Part shown: positions 17,243 to 26,106 of the stretch, piece by piece | How the letters are laid out: the number at the start of each line of letters is the position of its first letter | Position numbering within the stretch: the stretch's first letter is position 1 | Source of the DNA: Oribacterium asaccharolyticum ACB7 | GTDB lineage: Bacteria > Bacillota > Clostridia > Lachnospirales > Lachnospiraceae | Direction: 5' to 3' | Length of the DNA stretch: 63,170 nucleotides | Assembly: GCF_000238075.1 (NCBI RefSeq) | Contig: NZ_JH414506.1 | Location: 1 to 63,170 of the forward strand | Program-made: the position numbers and the translations under genes | Notes under the pieces: generated by a model | The model's input: only the letters and a program-made list of their open reading frames with translations | Told to the model about the DNA's origin: nothing | The model's database searches: none

Positions 17243-18247
17243 TTAGTCGGTTGATGCTCTGACCGACAAATATACGGGGAGATAAAAATGCGTACTCGAT
17301 AGGGGCTCTCCCGTTAAGCGTCTGACCAGTGCGTCTACGGCAAGCTCCGCCATTTTCCCTACATCCTGGTGGACGCTGGTAAGCCCCGGGCCGGTAGTAA
17401 ATGCCAAATCACAATCGTCGAAGCCTACAATCTTGACCTCTTCGGGAACCTTTATATTTCCCTCTCTCAAAGCAGTGTAGACTCCTGTTGCCAAAGTATC
17501 CGTAGTACAAAACAAACCGTCATAGAGAAAGCCGTTTCGCATCTCCTCTCGAATGCGGGAGTAAGCACTCTGAATCAAAGCATCTCCGATATCCAGCACA
17601 TCGACCTTTTCTTCCGGAATGCCCGCTTCCGAAAGGGCCTTCAGAAAGCCTTCTTTACGGGAATCCTGGTTGCAATCATTGCTATTTGTTCTAATGATGG
17701 CCAGCCTTTTACAGGAAGCAATTCCGAGTTGCTTTCCGGCAAGATAGCCCCCTTTATAATTATCCGACTCTATCGTAATATCCTCTTTCTCTCCGCCCCT
17801 TGCCGGTCGATCCAAATAAACCGTCGGAAAACGGCGGAGGCTTTGATGATAACGCTTTGTTGAAATCATAATAAAGCCGCAGACATGCTGTGCTTTTAAA
17901 GAGTGCACATGCTCTTCTTCCAACGACAGGTTTTCATTGGTATTTCCTATTATGGAGGAATAACCGCGCTGAAACAGACTGGTTTGAATGTTTAAAACCA
18001 GCTTTGCAAAATGAGGATTGGTAATATCCGGCACAATGATTCCCACGGTTTCCAGATATTTCTTTCGGAGTCCTTTCGCCGTCTGATCTATCACATAGTT
18101 ATTTTCTTCGATCAGTTTCTTGACGCGGCTCTCTGTCTCCTTGGAATAGCGCCCATTATGGTTTAGGATTCTTGAAACCGTCGCCGTAGAAACTCCGGCC
18201 ATTTTTGCGATATCTTTCATTGTCAAGGGGCGTTTTACACCGTTCAT
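17243..18247 (-). CDS. LacI-family regulator of the allose operon
   Basis: A 334-residue LacI-type repressor. Residues 9-55 form the DNA-binding head (MKDIAKMAGVSTATVSRILN, then the hinge helix), and the rest is a sugar-binding domain (VGIIVPDITNPHFAKLV, GLFCTTDTLATGVY, IVGFDDCDLA). The start is ATG 18247 with AAGGAAG. It lies directly upstream of alsB on the same strand, separated by a terminator, and probably senses allose or a phosphorylated derivative. The E. coli allose operon uses an RpiR-type regulator instead, so this is a different control arrangement. Confidence 0.88.
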   Translation of the reverse strand: MNGVKRPLTMKDIAKMAGVSTATVSRILNHNGRYSKETESRVKKLIEENNYVIDQTAKGLRKKYLETVGIIVPDITNPHFAKLVLNIQTSLFQRGYSSIIGNTNENLSLEEEHVHSLKAQHVCGFIMISTKRYHQSLRRFPTVYLDRPARGGEKEDITIESDNYKGGYLAGKQLGIASCKRLAIIRTNSNDCNQDSRKEGFLKALSEAGIPEEKVDVLDIGDALIQSAYSRIREEMRNGFLYDGLFCTTDTLATGVYTALREGNIKVPEEVKIVGFDDCDLAFTTGPGLTSVHQDVGKMAELAVDALVRRLTGEPLSSTHFYLPVYLSVRASTD

Positions 18248-18340
18248 CTTCTGCTTCCTTTTTTGTATTGGTGATTTCCATGTTCCTTTTTTGTTTTATC
18301 TTTTTTTCATTTCCCGGTATATGCCGCTTCTTTCCGTACT

Positions 18341-19087
18341 CTACTGCCTGTTCTTTCCGTATTCCCTTGCTGCATCTACCAATGCGCGGAAAAGCTTTTT
18401 CATATCTTCATCCTTCTCCTGAAGCATCTCCGGATGAAACTGTACTCCGATGCCGAAAGGATAATCCTTCAGCTCTATGGCTTCCACTACATCATCAAGG
18501 GCTCTCCCGGACACTTCCGCGGTATCGGGAATCCTTTTTAAGGCCTGATGATGGAAGCTGTTTACCTTGATTTCCTCTCTTCCGAGAATCCGGCTAAGCC
18601 TGGATTCCGGGGATAGCTTGACACTGTGTGTCGGAATACTCGGTCCATGTCCCTGAGAATGCTTCAGACTTTCCGTAGTTTTCTGAGACAAATCCTGATA
18701 CAGGCTTCCTCCCTCTGCCACATTCATTAACTGGCAACCGCGGCAAATTCCCAGAACCGGAAGAGAACGCTCCTTCACCAGCCGATAAAGAGTAAAATCA
18801 AACTGATCTCTTTCCGGGCAAATTTCTTCGAGCTTGGCGTGGGGCTCCTCCTGATAACGGAATGGAGAAACATCATGTCCTCCGGAGAAGATTACGCCGT
18901 CTACCAAGTCCAGACTCTCCTTCAAATTTTCTTCCGAATCCTCCAAGGGAAGCATCAGCGGAACAGCCCCCGCTGCAATAACGGACTGAATATAATCCCG
19001 ATTTACATAGATCCTTTCATATCCCGCAAAGTCTCCTTCCCGATCCACCATGATGCTGGTAGAAATTCCGATAACAGGTTTCTTCAT
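18341..19087 (-). CDS. class I glutamine amidotransferase-like hydrolase (PuuD/peptidase C26 family)
   Basis: A 248-residue protein of the gamma-glutamyl-GABA hydrolase family. The nucleophile elbow GICRGCQLMNVAEGG (Cys near residue 110) and GVQFHPEM supply the Cys and His of the catalytic triad, and the fold starts with PVIGISTS. Family members hydrolyse gamma-glutamyl amides. The start is taken as ATG 19087 after GGAAAG, with ATG 19105 also possible. It is placed after the TRAP genes but separated by a hairpin terminator. Link to that transporter is inference only. Confidence 0.85.
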   Translation of the reverse strand: MKKPVIGISTSIMVDREGDFAGYERIYVNRDYIQSVIAAGAVPLMLPLEDSEENLKESLDLVDGVIFSGGHDVSPFRYQEEPHAKLEEICPERDQFDFTLYRLVKERSLPVLGICRGCQLMNVAEGGSLYQDLSQKTTESLKHSQGHGPSIPTHSVKLSPESRLSRILGREEIKVNSFHHQALKRIPDTAEVSGRALDDVVEAIELKDYPFGIGVQFHPEMLQEKDEDMKKLFRALVDAAREYGKNRQ

Positions 19088-19164
19088 TTTTTCTTTCCTT
19101 TCCATTGACCGGCCTTACCGACCACTCTACAACCAGAACATTATGCCATAGCGAAATGAATTTT

Positions 19165-19206
19165 AAAAGGAGCTTTGCACCGCAGAAAGTGATGCAAAGC
19201 TCCTTT
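19165..19206 (-). terminator. hairpin between dctM and the amidotransferase gene
   Basis: AAAGGAGCTTTGCA and TGCAAAGCTCCTTT form a 14-bp perfect stem with TTTT on the minus strand. It may terminate or attenuate TRAP operon transcription before the PuuD-like gene. Confidence 0.8.
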
Positions 19207-19224
19207 GTTCCTGATTTTTCTTCC

Positions 19225-20526
19225 TTATGACGGGAACGCCATAGGCACAACCATTCTCGGAAGGAAGAGGAAAAGCTCCGGGAAAATGACACCGATTAAG
19301 ATGATTCCCACCGTAAGACCTATGATGGGAAGAACGCTCTTAAACGCTGACGGAATGGAGATTTCTCCTATCTGTGAAGTAATCATCAGGCAAGATCCGT
19401 AAGGCGGGGTTACCATTCCCAAGGAAAGGGTAAGTACTACAACAAGTCCAAGATGGACATCATTTATATTGACCACTTTTCCAAGCTGCTGAATAATCGG
19501 CAGGAAAATAATGATAGCCGTAATCGGACTTAAGAAAGTACCGATGAAAAGCAGGAAGAGAATCAGCAATACATAAACTCCGATATAGGAGTTGGTAATG
19601 GACAAGATGGCATTCGCAATCATTTGCGGCGCATTCAAATACGCAATCAACCATCCCGTGATTCCCGCTGCGGAAACCGCAAACATACTTAAAGAGAAAT
19701 CCAGCGCAGTCTTCACGAAGATATTCGGCAATTCCTTAACGCTGTAAGTTTTATATACACCAAACATTAAAATTAACGCATAGAAACAGGAAATCGCTGC
19801 CGATTCCGTTGCGGTAAAAAATCCGCTGCTGGTTCCTCCGAGGATGATTACCGGCAGTAAAATAACGGGGATACCGCCATAAAGTGCCTTTGCTCTCTGC
19901 TTCCAGGTATGCTTTGCTCCGCGGGGATAGTTGTACTTCACCGCTCTATAATAAGTATAAATACACTGTGCAATGGCAATCATAAAGCCGGGAACAAAAC
20001 CGGCGATAAACAACGCACCGATGGAGGTTCCACTCATTGCACCATACACTACGAGCAGTACGCTCGGCGGGATGATTACGCCCAGTGTAGAGGAACAAGC
20101 TGTAATGGCAACGGAGAATCCCGGATCGTATCCGGCCTTCTTCATTGCGGGAATCAGCATGGATCCGATTCCTGCCGCATCCGCCTGTGCGGATCCGGAA
20201 AGGTGTCCGAAAAGCAAGCTGATTAAAACGTTTACATGACCCAGTCCTCCACGGATATGCCCCACGAAGGCATCGCAGATTTCAAAAAGCTTGTCCGTGA
20301 TACCACCCTTGTCCATAAGCTGAGCAAGGAACATGAAGAGCGGTACCGCAAGAAGCGAGAAATTATTCACGGAACTGTACATGTTGTTAATCGCACTGGT
20401 TAAAGGAATTTTCAGCATTACCATGACAATCATGGAAGAAAGACCAAGAGCATAGGCAATGGGAATCTTGATCATTACCATAACCGTAAAGCTGAGCAAA
20501 AGGACGATCAGCAAGTTGTTATCCAT
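19225..20526 (-). CDS. dctM: TRAP transporter large permease
   Basis: A 433-residue membrane protein with about twelve hydrophobic segments, the DctM component of a tripartite ATP-independent periplasmic transporter. Family segments include LSGSAQADAAGIGSMLIPAM near residues 109-130, SSTLGVIIPPS, and the late LSLGMVTPPYGSCL. It moves an organic acid captured by DctP, using a sodium gradient. The start is ATG 20526 after AAGGAGG, overlapping dctQ by eight bases. The substrate is not predictable from this subunit. Confidence 0.95.
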   Translation of the reverse strand: MDNNLLIVLLLSFTVMVMIKIPIAYALGLSSMIVMVMLKIPLTSAINNMYSSVNNFSLLAVPLFMFLAQLMDKGGITDKLFEICDAFVGHIRGGLGHVNVLISLLFGHLSGSAQADAAGIGSMLIPAMKKAGYDPGFSVAITACSSTLGVIIPPSVLLVVYGAMSGTSIGALFIAGFVPGFMIAIAQCIYTYYRAVKYNYPRGAKHTWKQRAKALYGGIPVILLPVIILGGTSSGFFTATESAAISCFYALILMFGVYKTYSVKELPNIFVKTALDFSLSMFAVSAAGITGWLIAYLNAPQMIANAILSITNSYIGVYVLLILFLLFIGTFLSPITAIIIFLPIIQQLGKVVNINDVHLGLVVVLTLSLGMVTPPYGSCLMITSQIGEISIPSAFKSVLPIIGLTVGIILIGVIFPELFLFLPRMVVPMAFPS

Positions 20527-21034
20527 GTATTGCCTCCTTCTTTCCGAAAAGACTCGACATATGGCGGAAGTCTTCCGCTAAATTCAAAATCGTATACCAC
20601 ATCATAAAACATCCTGAAAGAGGAATGCAGGCGAAAAAGTAAGCCTGTGGAATATTCATGGACGGAGAAAGTCTCACGAGTCCCATAATGGTGTACTGAT
20701 ACCCGTAACGAATTAAAATGTAGAAAAATATAACGCCGGAAATGTCTCCTACAATATCCAAAAAACAGTTTGTTTTCGCAAATTTCTCCGGAAGAAATTC
20801 CAAGACATAGTGTTTTCTATAACGAACCGCAATGGCACTTCCGAAAAATACAGCCCAGACAAAGAAAACCACGCTTAAATCATTTGCCCATACCATAGGT
20901 ACTTTTAGGATATTTCTTCCTACAACCTGAAGGGAAATAATGACTACAAACACTGCTACAGACACTCCTCCGATGATTCTGGAAATCTTCTCCAGAAGGT
21001 CGGAGAACATCTTTATACCCTTAGATAGATTCAT
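20519..21034 (-). CDS. dctQ: TRAP transporter small permease
   Basis: A 171-residue protein with four membrane segments and the DctQ-family VVGRNILKVPMVWANDL stretch near residues 37-53. It bridges the binding protein and large permease. ATG 21034 (AAAGGA) is used, and ATG 21013 is a possible alternative. It is flanked by dctP and dctM in the canonical P-Q-M order. Confidence 0.92.
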   Translation of the reverse strand: MNLSKGIKMFSDLLEKISRIIGGVSVAVFVVIISLQVVGRNILKVPMVWANDLSVVFFVWAVFFGSAIAVRYRKHYVLEFLPEKFAKTNCFLDIVGDISGVIFFYILIRYGYQYTIMGLVRLSPSMNIPQAYFFACIPLSGCFMMWYTILNLAEDFRHMSSLFGKKEAIHG

Positions 21035-21077
21035 CCTTTTTCCTTTCCAGTAAGCTTCGATACTTCTAAAGCCACTA

Positions 21078-22193
21078 TTACTTCTTCATTTCCTTCTGTA
21101 CCAGCTCCAGTAAATCTTCACCCTTGCAGCCCTTTGCAATTTCAGGATAAAGCGGCTCTACCACTGCCTTAAACTCGCTTCTGTCCGGCTCACAAATCTT
21201 AACGCCGTTTTCCTTGGTAAGCTTATCGAGAAGAGTATCGTCAGCCTCATCGGCTACCTTTGTTCCCAGTTCTGCAGCTTCCTTGGAAACCTCAAAGAGA
21301 AGTGTCTGGTATTCAGCCGGAAGCTTGTTCCAGGTGATCTCACTGCAAGTAATATGAGACGGTGTGAACTGGTGCGCAGTCTTAACATGGTAAGGAGCAA
21401 CCTCATAAAGTGCATTGGAGTTGTAAGCTGCGAGCGTACACTCGAAAGCATTTACCGTATTGGTCTGCACGCCGGAATAAATATCGTTGAAGCTCATGGA
21501 TGTCGGAATGGTTCCCAGGGCGGACCATACCATAGACTCCGTAGCGGAGGAAGTAACCCTCATCTTCAAGTTCTTTAAGTCTGCGAGCTTGTTGATTTCC
21601 TTATTGGTGTGTAAATCTCTCTGTCCACCGTTGGAAAGGCCGAGAAGCTTTAAGCCCAAGCTGTCATACTTTCCCTGAACATACTTGAATACTTCACCGT
21701 CCTGAGCAAGAATGCTCTCAAACTGATCTCTACTGTCAAAAAGGTACGGCATAGCCAGAATCTGATACTGAGAAACGAACGGAGCAGCATTCTGTGTTCC
21801 TCCTATTACCATATCCAAGGTTCCCAGTCTCATATCATCGAACATAGCCTCATCATTTCCAAGCTGTGCACCGGGCGCCACGGAAACTTCGATTGCTCCG
21901 TTGGAACGGTCGTTTAATTCCTTCGCCATGAAGTCTGCCATCTTTACCCAAGCATGGTCACCGGATACTACAGTACCGATTTTTAACTGGTACTCACCCT
22001 TTGCATGAGCCTTGGTCTCTGCTGCCGCGGTGGTCTCTTCCTTCTTCTCGCCATCCTTCTCTTCTGCAGCCTTCGTCTCTGCGGACTTAGTCTCTGCGGC
22101 CTTAGTCTCCGCAGCTTTCTGCTGATTTCCGCAACCTGTAGCTGCAACCAGCATGCTTGCCGCCATTGTCACAAGTAAAGCTTTTCTAATCAT
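21078..22193 (-). CDS. dctP: TRAP transporter substrate-binding lipoprotein
   Basis: A 371-residue DctP-family protein. The start is ATG 22193 after GGAGGG. The signal peptide ends in a lipobox (VAATGC), followed by a low-complexity K/E/T/A linker. The mature part has YQLKIGTVVSGDHAWVKMA and LKNLKMRVTSSATESMVWSALGTIP, the region holding the arginine that pairs with the substrate carboxylate. Neighbouring dctQ and dctM complete the transporter. The ligand is unknown. Confidence 0.93.
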   Translation of the reverse strand: MIRKALLVTMAASMLVAATGCGNQQKAAETKAAETKSAETKAAEEKDGEKKEETTAAAETKAHAKGEYQLKIGTVVSGDHAWVKMADFMAKELNDRSNGAIEVSVAPGAQLGNDEAMFDDMRLGTLDMVIGGTQNAAPFVSQYQILAMPYLFDSRDQFESILAQDGEVFKYVQGKYDSLGLKLLGLSNGGQRDLHTNKEINKLADLKNLKMRVTSSATESMVWSALGTIPTSMSFNDIYSGVQTNTVNAFECTLAAYNSNALYEVAPYHVKTAHQFTPSHITCSEITWNKLPAEYQTLLFEVSKEAAELGTKVADEADDTLLDKLTKENGVKICEPDRSEFKAVVEPLYPEIAKGCKGEDLLELVQKEMKK

Positions 22194-22273
22194 CTTTTTC
22201 CCTCCTGAAAATGTTCTATCATTCAATGCCGCCACTATGGCAGGACACTAAATTTCTACTTGTTTTTTCGTTT

Positions 22274-23293
22274 TTAATCTTTCTCCACCGCAGCTCTTAC
22301 TGCCTTTAAAAGTTCCTCGGGGGATCTTGGATCCGCTACACAACCGGGTGCCACAATCAGGCCCTTTCCTCCTGCCATCTCAATGGCCTCGTGAATATGC
22401 TTCTTGATATTCTCTACTGTCATCCCCTCTGTAGACATAATGCTGTCATACTGAAGCGCTGTTCCCACAATCGCAGGACCTTCCTTTAATCCACCCATGA
22501 ATACCTTGTTTGTCTTCTCACGGGCAGTCTTGAAATCCGGCTCAGTCTGTCTGTCATGCCAGTTCAAAATAGGAAGCGGATACTTTTCAAGAGTATCAAA
22601 CATGATGTTCTTCCCGTGAATATGTACAACATTGAACCAGGTTTCCTTGTTGTAGGAAGAAATCACACGTAAATCGTAGGGCTTACAGAACTCGGCATAT
22701 AAGGTATCGCTCAGCATATCGTAGTTTGCCAGCTGTGTTGCAAAGAAGAATCCGCTGACACCGGCCTCAATATTTGCCTTGACAAAATTAATGGTCGTCT
22801 CGGTAATTACCTCCAAAGCATGGTGAACCTTGTCCGGGTGCTCCAGCATGTCGGAGAGCAGTCTTGCGCCGGCGAGCTTCTTTAAACTGGTTGCCGGGCT
22901 AAAAATCGTCTGCATATACGGTGTGTTCGGCTTGATCAACTTGGAAGTCCACTGCGCAATCTGTAAGGTTCTTCCCCAGCTTCCATGAGTCGGAGCCAAT
23001 ACTTCCAGCTTCTCATAGTCTTCCGGACAGGTAATCGCAGGCTCAATGATCTCAACCTCTTTGTAAGGGTCACAGAAAATCTTCAGCTTAGCTCCCCAGT
23101 CCGGTGTCATGTAAGCTCCGAACGGCATCATTTTAATGAAATCATAGTCATACTTTTCATTAAATGCCACCATAGCTTCAGCTAAAGATCTGGAATCCTG
23201 GTCATACTCGGACATGTGCATCCAAACGCTCACAGGGACTCTGTCCGGCTGCTTTCCTTCCAAAACTGCACGTATTCTTTCCTCTCTGTTCAT
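22274..23293 (-). CDS. uroporphyrinogen decarboxylase-family protein
   Basis: A 339-residue TIM-barrel protein of the URO-D superfamily, opening with MNREERIRAVLEGKQPDRVP as in HemE-like and corrinoid methyltransferase-like members. Near the C-terminus GGKGLIVAPGCVADPRSPEE is typical. No other haem genes are nearby. Position at the head of a TRAP operon suggests it acts on the imported compound, perhaps as a methyltransferase or decarboxylase, rather than in haem synthesis (inference). The start is ATG 23293 after TAGGAGG. Confidence 0.82.
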   Translation of the reverse strand: MNREERIRAVLEGKQPDRVPVSVWMHMSEYDQDSRSLAEAMVAFNEKYDYDFIKMMPFGAYMTPDWGAKLKIFCDPYKEVEIIEPAITCPEDYEKLEVLAPTHGSWGRTLQIAQWTSKLIKPNTPYMQTIFSPATSLKKLAGARLLSDMLEHPDKVHHALEVITETTINFVKANIEAGVSGFFFATQLANYDMLSDTLYAEFCKPYDLRVISSYNKETWFNVVHIHGKNIMFDTLEKYPLPILNWHDRQTEPDFKTAREKTNKVFMGGLKEGPAIVGTALQYDSIMSTEGMTVENIKKHIHEAIEMAGGKGLIVAPGCVADPRSPEELLKAVRAAVEKD

Positions 23294-23334
23294 ACCTTTT
23301 TTCCTCCTACAATCTATTCTCTTCTGTGAAAAAC

Positions 23335-23373
23335 TTGATATTTATAGCAAATGTGTATACAATATGTATATAC
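23335..23373 (+). promoter_or_regulatory. divergent promoter region with palindromic operator
   Basis: TTGATA (23335-23340), 17 bases and TACAAT (23358-23363) make a plus-strand promoter for the GntR gene. The -10 overlaps GTGTATACAATATGTATATA (23353-23372), which contains the palindromes GTATAC and TGTATATACA. This fits autoregulation by the GntR protein and control of the divergent URO-D/TRAP operon. Confidence 0.65.
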
Positions 23374-23414
23374 ATTTAGCTTGTAAATATATATTTAACT
23401 CGGGAGCATCCGAC

Positions 23415-24146
23415 ATGAAAAAACATCAAAACTTTAAACCGAACTATATGCAGATACAGGATTATATCCTCTATAAGATAGAGAGCGGGGAGTATCCCGT
23501 CGGCAGTAAAATTCCTTCCGAAGTAGAGCTTGCGGAGATGTTTTCCGTATCAAGAATCACCGCCAACAAAGCAATCAAGGAACTCTCCATAATGGGAATC
23601 TTGGAACGAACCAGAGGTCGCGGTACCTTCGTTAAAGATTTTTCCGAAGAAAAAAACAATTCCAAGGCTTTCGTATCTGCCGTCAAGTTGGAGTTGAATG
23701 CGAAAAGACAACACCAGCTTCTGCAGTTTAAACTCATCAGCCCCTATCCCGAGCTTAGAGAAAGCTTCGGTTCAGACCAGGGCGATTCCTTCTACGAAAT
23801 TATCCTTGCCAACAAGAGTGCTTCCGGCATTGAGTCTATCGATTACAGCTACATCCCCTGTTCCCTTGTTCCGGATATCCTTCCCAACCTGGATTCACTC
23901 TGCAACCATTTTATATTTAATTTTTTAAAAGAACAACCCATCGAACCGCCGAAATATTTAAAAATATTTGTTAATATTCCGGAGTATAGTTTTTTGGAGA
24001 GCGCCAAATCCTTTCTCGGAACCGAGCAAAACATCAACATCTGGAAAACCAATGTTTATGACCAAAACATGAAGATTCAGTCCTGTATTTACACCGCCTG
24101 TCCGGATTCTTCCGCAGAAACACCGCTCTTTACCTTCTTACTTTAA
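23415..24146 (+). CDS. GntR-family regulator (HutC/UTRA type)
   Basis: A 243-residue regulator. Residues 10-75 form the winged helix (ILYKIESGEYPVGSKIPSEV, then SRITANKAIKEL and RTRGRGTFVKDF). The remainder fits a UTRA ligand domain. The start is ATG 23415, with GGGAG nine bases upstream. The long upstream in-frame stretch overlaps the divergent gene and the operator. It is transcribed divergently from the URO-D/TRAP operon, which it probably controls. Confidence 0.85.
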   Translation: MKKHQNFKPNYMQIQDYILYKIESGEYPVGSKIPSEVELAEMFSVSRITANKAIKELSIMGILERTRGRGTFVKDFSEEKNNSKAFVSAVKLELNAKRQHQLLQFKLISPYPELRESFGSDQGDSFYEIILANKSASGIESIDYSYIPCSLVPDILPNLDSLCNHFIFNFLKEQPIEPPKYLKIFVNIPEYSFLESAKSFLGTEQNINIWKTNVYDQNMKIQSCIYTACPDSSAETPLFTFLL

Positions 24147-24160
24147 TTGCACAGTTTTCC

Positions 24161-24227
24161 CATTGAACCGAAGCAATTTCCATTGAATCGAAGCAATTTC
24201 CGCGAAAAGAAACTGCTTCGGTTTTTT
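24161..24227 (+). terminator. terminator with tandemly duplicated left arm
   Basis: CATTGAA(C/T)CGAAGCAATTTC is repeated head-to-tail at 24161-24180 and 24181-24200 with one mismatch. The second copy pairs (CGAAGCA) with TGCTTCG at 24214-24220, followed by GTTTTTT. It closes the GntR gene. The spare upstream arm could form an alternative stem. Confidence 0.8.
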
Positions 24228-24300
24228 CATCTTAACGAATATTGCTCGTGAAGTATGCAGTATGAGATTCCCCGCTTTTAAAAAATGGCAGCTCGGCTCT

Positions 24301-25605
24301 TTAATTGTCCAGCATGATTTTTAAGATTTCCTTATCCGTCTCGCGCATTCCTTCTCTTCCAAGTCTTCCTACGCTGGCAATCATGTTCTCAACACCTGTT
24401 TTGACAATACCGTCTCCGCCGACAAACTGCTGTCCTTGACAGTACATCTCATATCCCATGATTCCGTTTTCTACGGCAAGTCCGATTTTAGCCGCACAGG
24501 AAGCCTTCGCTCCGTCACAAATCACTCCGGAAGCAATTGCCAGGCTGTTTACAAGGGTGTGCTCAATCTCATCCAAACGGCCGCCCTTCAAGTAGGTAAT
24601 TCCGCAACCTGCCCCAACACCGGCATTGACCACACCGCAGTAGGCGCTAAGTCTTCCGATAGGCGTCTTCTGATGGATAGCCAGTAAGTTGGAAAGCACC
24701 AAGGCTCTGTACATCTTTTCCTTATCTATACCCAACTCTCTTGCGTAAACCACAACCGGTACGGATGCCGTAATTCCCTGATTTCCACTTCCGGAATTGA
24801 TAATAACCGGTAATTCACAGCCATTCATTCTCGCATCACTTCCCGCAGCCGCCATAGCCCTTGCTTTCAGCTTAATGGCCGCTTCTCCGCCCTGTTCCAA
24901 AACGGACTTGTTGGAAGCGAGAAGTACACTGCCGATATTTGCACCGTAACTGTTCTTCAGTCCCTCTTCCGCAATCGCCATATTGTACTCAATCTGACGG
25001 GAAATCAAATGCTCAATATCCGCAATTTCTACGGAATCCGCAAAGTCCAGAATCCCCTCAACACTCATGAAGGATCTATCCGTAATGTTATTTGCCTTAT
25101 TGTCTTTACTAATTTCCTTGGAAAGAATGACATCCTCTCCCTTTTGAATCAAAACGATATTGGTATGATTGTCCACGATTCTGACTCTGGCAGAGTCATT
25201 TCCCTTATATACGGTAATGTCGATATCAAAAATCAAGCCGGAATCCGCAAGATCCACCTTGATTTCCGTCGTCTTCATGTATTCCTTAATCTTCTCAATC
25301 TCTTCCGGTGTAACGGAAGCAATGACCTCGAGCTGCTTATCCGCCTTTCCGGCAACAATTCCTGCTGCAACAGCTGCATAAATTCCTCTCATATGGCCGG
25401 TATTCGGCACTACAACACTCTTTACATTCTTAATAATATTGCCGCTTGCCGCAAGGAAAACTCTCTCCGGAACATCCCCCAGCACTTCTCTTGCTTTTGC
25501 AGCCGCATAAGCAATGGCAATCGGCTCCGTACACCCCATTGCAGGGAGCAATTCCTCTTCCAGAACGCTCACATATTTCTGATACACATCATCTGTCCGA
25601 ACCAT
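24301..25605 (-). CDS. cyuA: L-cysteine desulfidase (CyuA family)
   Basis: A 434-residue protein of the CyuA/UPF0597 family that breaks L-cysteine into pyruvate, ammonia and sulfide using an iron-sulfur cluster. LPAMGCTEPIAIAYAAAKA (Cys near residue 20), SGSGNQGITASVPV and the C-terminal Cys-containing YCGVVNAGVGAGCG and GVICDGAKASCAAKIG are hallmark segments. They hold the presumed cluster cysteines. The start is ATG 25605 after AAGGAG. It is monocistronic and converges with the GntR gene. Confidence 0.93.
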   Translation of the reverse strand: MVRTDDVYQKYVSVLEEELLPAMGCTEPIAIAYAAAKAREVLGDVPERVFLAASGNIIKNVKSVVVPNTGHMRGIYAAVAAGIVAGKADKQLEVIASVTPEEIEKIKEYMKTTEIKVDLADSGLIFDIDITVYKGNDSARVRIVDNHTNIVLIQKGEDVILSKEISKDNKANNITDRSFMSVEGILDFADSVEIADIEHLISRQIEYNMAIAEEGLKNSYGANIGSVLLASNKSVLEQGGEAAIKLKARAMAAAGSDARMNGCELPVIINSGSGNQGITASVPVVVYARELGIDKEKMYRALVLSNLLAIHQKTPIGRLSAYCGVVNAGVGAGCGITYLKGGRLDEIEHTLVNSLAIASGVICDGAKASCAAKIGLAVENGIMGYEMYCQGQQFVGGDGIVKTGVENMIASVGRLGREGMRETDKEILKIMLDN

Positions 25606-25669
25606 ATCCTTCTCCTTTACATAAACAGCCTGAATCATTCAGCTTTTTTGTCACTTTTATTTGTATTAA

Positions 25670-25698
25670 ATTATATATACATATTTATATTGTGTCAA
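25670..25698 (-). promoter_or_regulatory. cyuA promoter, full consensus
   Basis: On the minus strand TTGACA (25693-25698), a 17-base spacer and TATAAT (25670-25675) lie about 65 bases upstream of cyuA. Both boxes are perfect sigma-A consensus, so some repressor or downstream control is likely if cyuA is inducible. Confidence 0.85.
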
Positions 25699-25771
25699 TC
25701 ATTCACAAGAGACAGTGCCATGATTTTTCTGACTTGTTATTTTTACCAAAAAAAGCGTCAATAATCGATAA

Positions 25772-25996
25772 GCTGTTATCCTTTTTCTCTCCACAAAAAT
25801 CGAAATAATCGCGAAAAGTTCAAAGGCAAACCAACTAAAGCCTTACAAATACTTTGCATATCTACTAAAGAAACTCCTCAAATATCCAAGAGAAAATATT
25901 CCTGAGGAAGAATTGAAAAAACGATGCCTTCGTCGGAGGTATTACCGGATAGCTGTAGGAAGATTAAAAGCAGATAAGAAAAACCTGCCAGTCTGA
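25772..25996 (+). pseudogene. IS66-type transposase C-terminal relic
   Basis: This stretch translates in one plus frame to an open segment containing IIAKSSKANQLKPYKYFAYL, then LLKKLLKYPRENIPEEELKK, ending at TGA 25994-25996. The pattern (A-K-A-N-x-L-x-P-Y-x-Y-x-x-Y-L-L) is the end of IS66 TnpC. No catalytic part, orfA or orfB remains. It occupies most of the 25606-26106 gap. Confidence 0.65.
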
Positions 25997-26040
25997 GAGC
26001 CGGCAGATTTCGTTGGACAGACAGGTTATTTACCATTTAC

Positions 26041-26094
26041 AAAAAACAGGGTAAGTGAGTTTGATTTTCATAAAACTCCAACGCCCTGTTTTTT
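26041..26094 (-). terminator. terminator of the nucleoside operon
   Basis: AAAAAACAGGG (26041-26051) and CCCTGTTTTTT (26084-26094) are complementary and enclose a 32-base loop with minor pairing. It lies 12 bases after the fusion gene's stop. Confidence 0.75.
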
Positions 26095-26106
26095 AGCGAA
26101 AATCAT

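Noticed and set aside
22274..23293. Haem biosynthesis gene hemE
   Set aside because: No haem genes are adjacent, the protein leads a TRAP operon, and many URO-D-family proteins are not HemE. Left as family-level call.
24161..24200. Possible CRISPR-like repeats
   Set aside because: Only two head-to-tail copies with no spacer, forming part of a terminator. The pairs at 58429-58469 and 10875-10947 are also isolated, and no cas gene is present.
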